NCBI GenBank assembly: GCA_031213475.1 | Contig: JARUPZ010000012.1 | Coordinates: 11,118,727 to 11,182,726 of the forward strand | Direction: 5' to 3' | Length of the DNA: 64,000 nucleotides | Source of the DNA: Nereocystis luetkeana | Lineage: Eukaryota > Sar > Phaeophyceae > Laminariales > Laminariaceae | Shown: in pieces, positions 59,580 to 64,000 of the stretch | How positions within the stretch are numbered: the first letter of the stretch is position 1 | Layout: each line of letters starts with the position of its first letter | The notes under the pieces: generated by a model | What the model was told of the DNA's origin: nothing | The model's database searches: none | The model's input: only the letters and a program-made list of their open reading frames with translations | Translations under genes and position numbers: made by a program

Positions 59580-60133
59580 AATCCCTAAAACGGGGGTGGG
59601 TGCCGCTCTTACAGGAGACACGCATGTGCCGTTACTGCCGCCGAGCGATGTCGAAGTCCTGTTTGTTCGTGCCTCGTTGGTTGCGGAGAACAAAGGTTGA
59701 CGTGACACGGCGTGCCAGCGCCTGGCGCCCAAAACAACCTAAACGCTTCTAGCAGCACCCCCCGGCGCGCCGATGCATTCTTAGCGAGACCACACACACA
59801 TAAAACAATACCGCTTTCAACTACTGGAACACCCGGTTTGAGCCTTTACGGTTTACGCTCCCTGACATCAGATACAATACATCGATTTCGCTCGCTGGGC
59901 TTGTTGTCGAATGTCAACGGTATGCGTTCCGCGACATCATGCCGGTATTTACCATTCCGGACGGAAATGTAAGGTGACCACAATGTAACGACCGTTTTGA
60001 CTGAATAGTTTTACTCATGTGGTCCTCACATTTCCGCTCTGTTCAGGGTGGTGCCTGGTATCTATCGCTCTCCATTACCAACAGTTTTGTAAGACCCTAC
60101 TCTAATTTTGGCGTGGTTTCTGGTCGTTTCCAG

Positions 60134-60253
60134 CCGCGGCAGCGGCGGCAGCGGCGGCAGCGGCGGCAGCGTCTACAGCGGGTGAAGGATCCTCGTCCGT
60201 CGGACCAGTTGGATCGGGAGACCAACCTAGATTACGCCCGGAATCTTCTGAAG
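60134..60253 (+). CDS. LRR gene, exon with an Arg/Gln repeat
   Basis: Behind a good acceptor (ggtcgtttccag) the phase 0 frame reads PRQRRQRRQRRQRLQRV, then KDPRPSDQLDRETNLDYARN and LLK. The end is a GC-type donor (aag|gcaaga), a rarer but known class that needs a strong consensus, as here. A second frame (poly-Ala then Ser/Gly-rich) is also open over this CGG-like repeat; phase agreement with the exons on both sides favours the frame given. It precedes the first leucine-rich repeat. Confidence 0.48.
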
Positions 60254-60324
60254 GCAAGACCTAAAGAATTTCCGTTTTTTTGGTATTTTGTATTTTACCT
60301 CCCCCCCCCGGTACTCGACTCGCT

Positions 60325-60482
60325 GGACACCTCACAGCACTTCGCGCTTGGTGCAAGCAATGTCTGCCCGGTCGGTGAACCCCGACATGCTCCATCCTGG
60401 CATTGTAGGGACGCGAGGGTCTATGGCGACACGACTATGGCCATGAATGAGATCGAGTGCATCTCTCCTATCGAGTACACTC
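60325..60482 (-). repeat. Family D element, partial (D5)
   Basis: Begins at cacctcacagcacttcgcgc and ends at the cgagtacact side in a 100 bp C-rich tract. LRR gene intron. Confidence 0.8.
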
Positions 60483-61138
60483 CCCCCTCCCACCTCCCAC
60501 CCCCCCCACTCTCCCATTCATTCCCACTCACCCCTGCCCTCCCGCCCCTGGCCCTACCCCCTCCCACCCCCTCCCAGCGCCCCTCTCCCCCTTCGCAGCC
60601 ACACGCCACCGCACCTAGACCCTCCCTTCAGAGGGGGAGGGTCGAGATCGCCGAAGGTGCCCTCTTAAGCCTCTACCAGTGGTGTCCTTAGGGATGGCTG
60701 TGTATGCTTGCGTGCACCGCACATCGTGTTCGCGAGTGGTCCATCACCGTAACTTGTGCAATTAGCATTTTTTGTCTAAAAACGTTTCCAGCTAACGGGG
60801 CGCCGCTTAACGAAAGAGCTATTCAATAGCGTGGGCTACACTGTTAGTGGTTATTATACTAGGGCCATGGGAGTATCCGTCGGGTTGCACTTTTTATTGT
60901 TTCTCGAAGTCAAATTTAGAGGAGTTTTCGGGGAGTTTTCGGTATGCATTCGGTAAGCTTTCGGTATGGGACTGGTGTCAACTTAGGAGTGTCAGAAAAT
61001 GTACGCGTGCACCCCTCGCGTTCCGACGACGTTTTCGGAACCCATTATCACATATTTACTTATTTCCCTTCCGTCTTGTTTCCCCGTTCGAAAACTTGTT
61101 TGATCGCGGATAACCTTGCTTGATCGCGGATTGAGAAG

Positions 61139-61293
61139 GGAACGGGCCTTCCGCCGCTGCGGCTGCTTCGCGAGTCGAGAGGCGGCGTGCTGAGACTAGC
61201 CCATATGGCGCTGGGCGACCCGCATGTGGTGGCCGTGATGGCCTCGTTGGATCACCTGCGCGGTCTCACGTCCATCGATGTTAGGGACAATAG
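61139..61293 (+). CDS. LRR gene, first leucine-rich-repeat exon
   Basis: Encodes GLPPLRLLRESRGGVLRLAH, then MALGDPHVVAVMASLDHLRG and LTSIDVRDN, with the last Arg split in phase 2 by the donor ag|gtgggc. LxxLxL-type positions (VLRLAH, LTSIDV) and the DN ending match ribonuclease-inhibitor-type repeats. The acceptor is placed after ttgagaag in phase 0, which fits the previous exon, although the pyrimidine tract is poor. Confidence 0.62.
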
Positions 61294-61353
61294 GTGGGCC
61301 GCGACAACAAGCAGCACCCCAAAAAAAACACGCGATTGGTTGACGGGGGGGGG

Positions 61354-61565
61354 GGTGTACTCGATAGGAGAGATGTACTCGAACTCATGCATGGCTGTAG
61401 TCGTATGACCATAGACCCTCGCATCCCTACAATGCCGGGACGGAGCACGTCGAGTTTCGCCGACCAGGCATGCATTGCTTGCACCAAGCTCGAAGCGCCA
61501 AGAGGTGTTGGGCGAGTCGCATGGAGGGTGAGCTGCATCCTGCCAAGAACCGTTTACGAGGCAGG
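61354..61565 (+). repeat. Family D element, full length (D6)
   Basis: Preceded by a run of about 11 G; ends in a (GGCA)n stretch. LRR gene intron between repeat exons 1 and 2. Confidence 0.82.
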
Positions 61566-61813
61566 CAGGCAGGCAGGCAGGTTTTCTTGCATATAGACGA
61601 CGGTGTCCAAAGGATTGGTTTGTTTTCTGGCGTGACCACTTCCCCGATCTCGAGGCTGAGGGAAGGGTATCGAGCCGGCCCGCCACGGTGCTCATATCAG
61701 CTACCTGGGAGTAAGTTTCCCACCCGGCGTCGACGAGGCTGTGCAAAAAAATGTCGATTATTCTCGCCTGCCGCGTGCGTGTGATGTTCTCGCTTCGAAC
61801 GGTCGTGTCGCAG

Positions 61814-61914
61814 GATCGGGAGCGCGGCCGTCCAATCGGTTTTGTCTGTTGCCGAGGAGAAGAGGGTGATGCATCTGGATTTGTCATGCAATCATGTCGA
61901 CAAGACTTCCGTCG
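61814..61914 (+). CDS. LRR gene, leucine-rich-repeat exon 2
   Basis: A 101 bp exon between gtgtcgcag and gtcg|gtaagg. It completes the split Arg and continues IGSAAVQSVLSVAEEKRVMH then LDLSCNHVDKTSV, giving the classical NRIG...LDLSCN.V pattern of a ribonuclease-inhibitor-type repeat. The distance between equivalent leucine positions on both sides of the junction is about 27 residues, which confirms the splice. Confidence 0.82.
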
Positions 61915-62286
61915 GTAAGGAAGGACTCGTGGTTGTTGTTTTTTCGACGTTTATTTCATACGTCCTCTGTGCGATAAGTGCTCGTGCATGCTCTTGTCCG
62001 TGTCGGATGTTGTTTTTTTCTCGCTTTTTTTTTTTGCTTCGTTTTTTTTATTGAAACCTTCGGGTTGAAACAACAACAAAATTGTCAAAACGTCCGCGCG
62101 AAGTTCAGCGGAGAAGGGGCGAACGATTTAAACGAATCAGTCGGCGTGGAAGAGACAGCACTATGGTCACCACTGTAAATATAATTATGACCTCACGAAG
62201 AGATGTTTTAACTTCCCCTCGAAAAGCTATTGAAAACAGATGCCCCACCTACCACCAACTGCTGGCATTTGCGACCGCAATGGCAG

Positions 62287-62466
62287 ACACACTCAGCGCC
62301 ATGCTGGCTCGGTCCGACTGCAGCCTGTCTTCCCTCGTGGTCCAGCGCTCGGGAGTGTCAGATCTAGCGTCAGCAGGAATTATGATGTCGGTGGCGGATA
62401 ATACGGTTTTGCGAACCTTGGACTTGAGCGGCAACGATATCGGCGGGACGAGCGATTTTTTGGCGG
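62287..62466 (+). CDS. LRR gene, leucine-rich-repeat exon 3
   Basis: Starts in phase 1 after atggcag and encodes DTLSAMLARSDCSLSSLVVQ, then GVSDLASAGIMMSVADNTVL and RTLDLSGNDIGG. It holds parts of three repeats; the spacing from VMHLDL to LSSLVV to LRTLDL is 29 and 28 residues. Two donors give the same phase: gcgg|gtgtct at 62,466 and caag|gtgtgg at 62,484. The shorter is preferred because it lengthens the next repeat less. Confidence 0.78.
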
Positions 62467-62698
62467 GTGTCTATCCCGAACAAGGTGTGGGTGGGGGTTC
62501 TTACTTCATTTCGCTCTTCGCTAGGCAATAGCGACGTGGTCGGCACGCATCAGTTCAACGGGAAGACACCCATGAACCTCCCTCCCTCCCTCCTCCCTTC
62601 CTCCCTCCCTCCCTCCCCCTCTTCCCTCCCTCCGGCGTGTTGTGTTTTGCTTGTTTGGGAGCGACATCCTTCCCCAGGCTCTACAACTCCAGTCCCAG

Positions 62699-62850
62699 GG
62701 ATTGGCAGAAGGACCGGCGGGGCGGCCATAGCCATGTCTCTCGAGTCTAATAATTCGCTGACCCACCTCGACCTGTCATGGAACAAGGCAGGCATAGGGT
62801 CGGGCGCAATTAAATCACGCGATACGGGTAGCAATGTTAGGCCAGACTGA
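62699..62850 (+). CDS. LRR gene, leucine-rich-repeat exon 4 (3' end uncertain)
   Basis: After a cccag acceptor in phase 1 the frame reads IGRRTGGAAIAMSLESNNSL, then THLDLSWNKAGIGSGAIK, and meets a TGA at 62,848. AIAMSLESNNSLTHLDLSWNK is a standard ribonuclease-inhibitor-type repeat. Whether the protein ends at this TGA or a further exon follows a donor near NK is unclear; the last residues do not look like a repeat. Downstream DNA to 63,003 is a palindromic element, so a gene end here is reasonable. Confidence 0.65.
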
Positions 62851-62895
62851 GGAAATTGTTGGTTTACTTTTTTCTTTCTCCTGTTTCCCCCCATT

Positions 62896-63003
62896 AATAC
62901 GTAATACCATATTAAATAGAACCTACGGTACAAACGAAAAACTATATAGTTCGTTATCTTTACTAACAATATTTGGTCCTATTTACTATGGTCCCCCGTA
63001 ATA
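62896..63003 (+). repeat. Family A element (A19)
   Basis: Left end eroded, right end intact; directly followed by the SINE-like body fragment S8. Confidence 0.75.
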
Positions 63004-63131
63004 GTCGTAACTCAGATCCGGGGCCACATATACATTAATAGCAGGCTCTTCTCTCCCCTCCCCACCACGGTTCGTGTCTTGCTTTCTAATCGCGAAATGT
63101 CATTTCTTCTCTCTTTGACTCGCGTCTTATT
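63004..63131 (-). mobile_element. SINE-body-like fragment S8
   Basis: Matches S7/S1 bodies (gtaactcagatccggggcca; tctctttgactcgcgtc) and directly abuts A19. Within it, cacatagcagg of other copies reads cacaTATACATTAATAgcagg. Confidence 0.6.
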
Positions 63132-63132
63132 A

Positions 63133-63148
63133 CGGTTAGGGTTAGGGT
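63133..63148 (+). repeat. Short interstitial telomere-like repeat
   Basis: Two and a half TTAGGG units just right of S8. A degenerate version (ggtaagggatagggttagg) occurs at 53399-53423. Confidence 0.55.
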
Positions 63149-63149
63149 C

Positions 63150-64000
63150 AGAATACAGTATCATTTTATTCAACAACTTTACCGCTGTAGTTACAGCAAC
63201 GGAAATAGAGATAGAAGTTCCACCAGGAAATAGAGTGCAGAACGGAGTCAGACTGCGTGAATTCTTCGTTTCCTCTTTTGGTTTGATATCCCTTTGTTTT
63301 CATACTTCGGGTAGTGTTTTATGAGTGATAACGTTGAAGAACATTTCCAGAAATCCCGCTTGCTTTTCGTATTTCGGGGAATGTTTGTGAGCGATCAACG
63401 TTGAAGAACATTCCCAAAAGTTCCTTTGATTTTCTTAGTTCGGGGAATTTTATGGGCGATCAACGTTGAAGATCATGCTGCACATTATCGGGTGGCAGAC
63501 ACAACAACTCAATAGGGTAACATTTACCACGAGGCCTTGTATCGGGATTGCAGTTTTCGTCATGTCTCACGATCGTCTTAAATATTTCAGTGGTCTGGTG
63601 AGGTACTGATAGTAGGAATAGTATTATTACTTCGAAGTAGTACTATTAATACTCAATGTTTATACTACCACAGCAGTACTAACAGTACTAATAATACCTT
63701 AGAGCTGCTCGAGCGAGTACGAACCTAAACATAATTGAGATTGCTCGCACCCCTACCGAAAGCACGCCTCTTCTCATTTTGCACTGAAACCCCGACTAGT
63801 GGGGGTCAGCTCGCACCTTCCAGTAGACAAAAGATAAGCGGCGGCGGCTTCCTCGTTGTTCACGAGATACCGCTCCGCACGGAAATGAAAAGCAGCGTTT
63901 GGTTATTGACAGTAGGAGTGTTGAGTTGGCACCGGCGTGATGCGGTCGTTTTTCTGCGCTCGTTCTCTCGACGTAGTGATACGGTATCCCCTCTCCTCGG
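63150..64000. other. No gene seen
   Basis: Two to three loosely repeated blocks of gcgatcaacgttgaagaaca at 63331-63475 suggest a ~70 bp tandem repeat; nothing else recognised. Confidence 0.5.

Overview
This window is eukaryotic nuclear DNA. No prokaryotic operons, rRNA or organellar genes were seen. Real protein-coding signal covers only a few per cent of it and is split into short exons with GT-AG (and probably GC-AG) junctions. The rest is dominated by dispersed and tandem repeats. The kinase has the HRDLKPSN-IG / DFGLAR / MTG.TGS.R(F/Y)MAPEV / PYNEKVD(M/V)YS(Y/F)G layout that I associate with tyrosine-kinase-like kinases of photosynthetic stramenopiles such as diatoms. Together with short TTAGGG-type telomeric stretches this suggests an ochrophyte alga with a repeat-rich genome. 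The lineage is an inference; no marker gene is present.

Layout. 0-15 kb: almost no genes; several families of ~100 bp palindromic elements, an ~800 bp element with ~45 bp terminal inverted repeats (4.56-5.36 kb), and tandem repeats. 15-22.7 kb: a possible exon at 15.8 kb, the first coding exon of a CCDC12/Cwf18-like splicing factor on the minus strand (19.85-20.06 kb), another possible minus-strand exon (20.8-21.07 kb) and a 5'-truncated LINE (21.96-22.65 kb). 23.4-41.45 kb: one plus-strand protein kinase gene in at least five exons; its first recovered intron is 12,782 bp and holds six copies of a tRNA-headed SINE. 41.5-49.7 kb: G/C homopolymer tracts, a ~200 bp-period tandem array (45.0-46.7 kb), a pair of ~340 bp direct repeats that may be an LTR/TRIM pair (47.25-48.28 kb), and a three-unit array. 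49.8-54.6 kb: possible exons of unrecognised genes, one with a C-terminal membrane segment. 55.6-62.85 kb: a plus-strand leucine-rich-repeat gene I could reconstruct over nine exons by matching splice phases; the 27-29 residue repeat runs unbroken across three of its junctions.

The most unusual signal is at the smallest scale. The 9-mer TACCTGGTA (or its complement TACCAGGTA) occurs 58 times by my reading, against about 0.5 expected by chance. In four places inside copies of the commonest palindromic element it is exactly a 7 bp addition (CCTGG plus a duplicated TA) relative to the other copies. Seven pairs sit head to tail sharing a TA, in mixed orientation. A second word, TATTAATA, shows the same behaviour (28 copies, about 1 expected). 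These look like products of a TA-targeting process, either footprints of an excised transposon or extremely small insertions. The commonest palindromic element is itself shown to use a TA target by a nested insertion at 39.87-39.97 kb. All counts were made by eye and should be recomputed.
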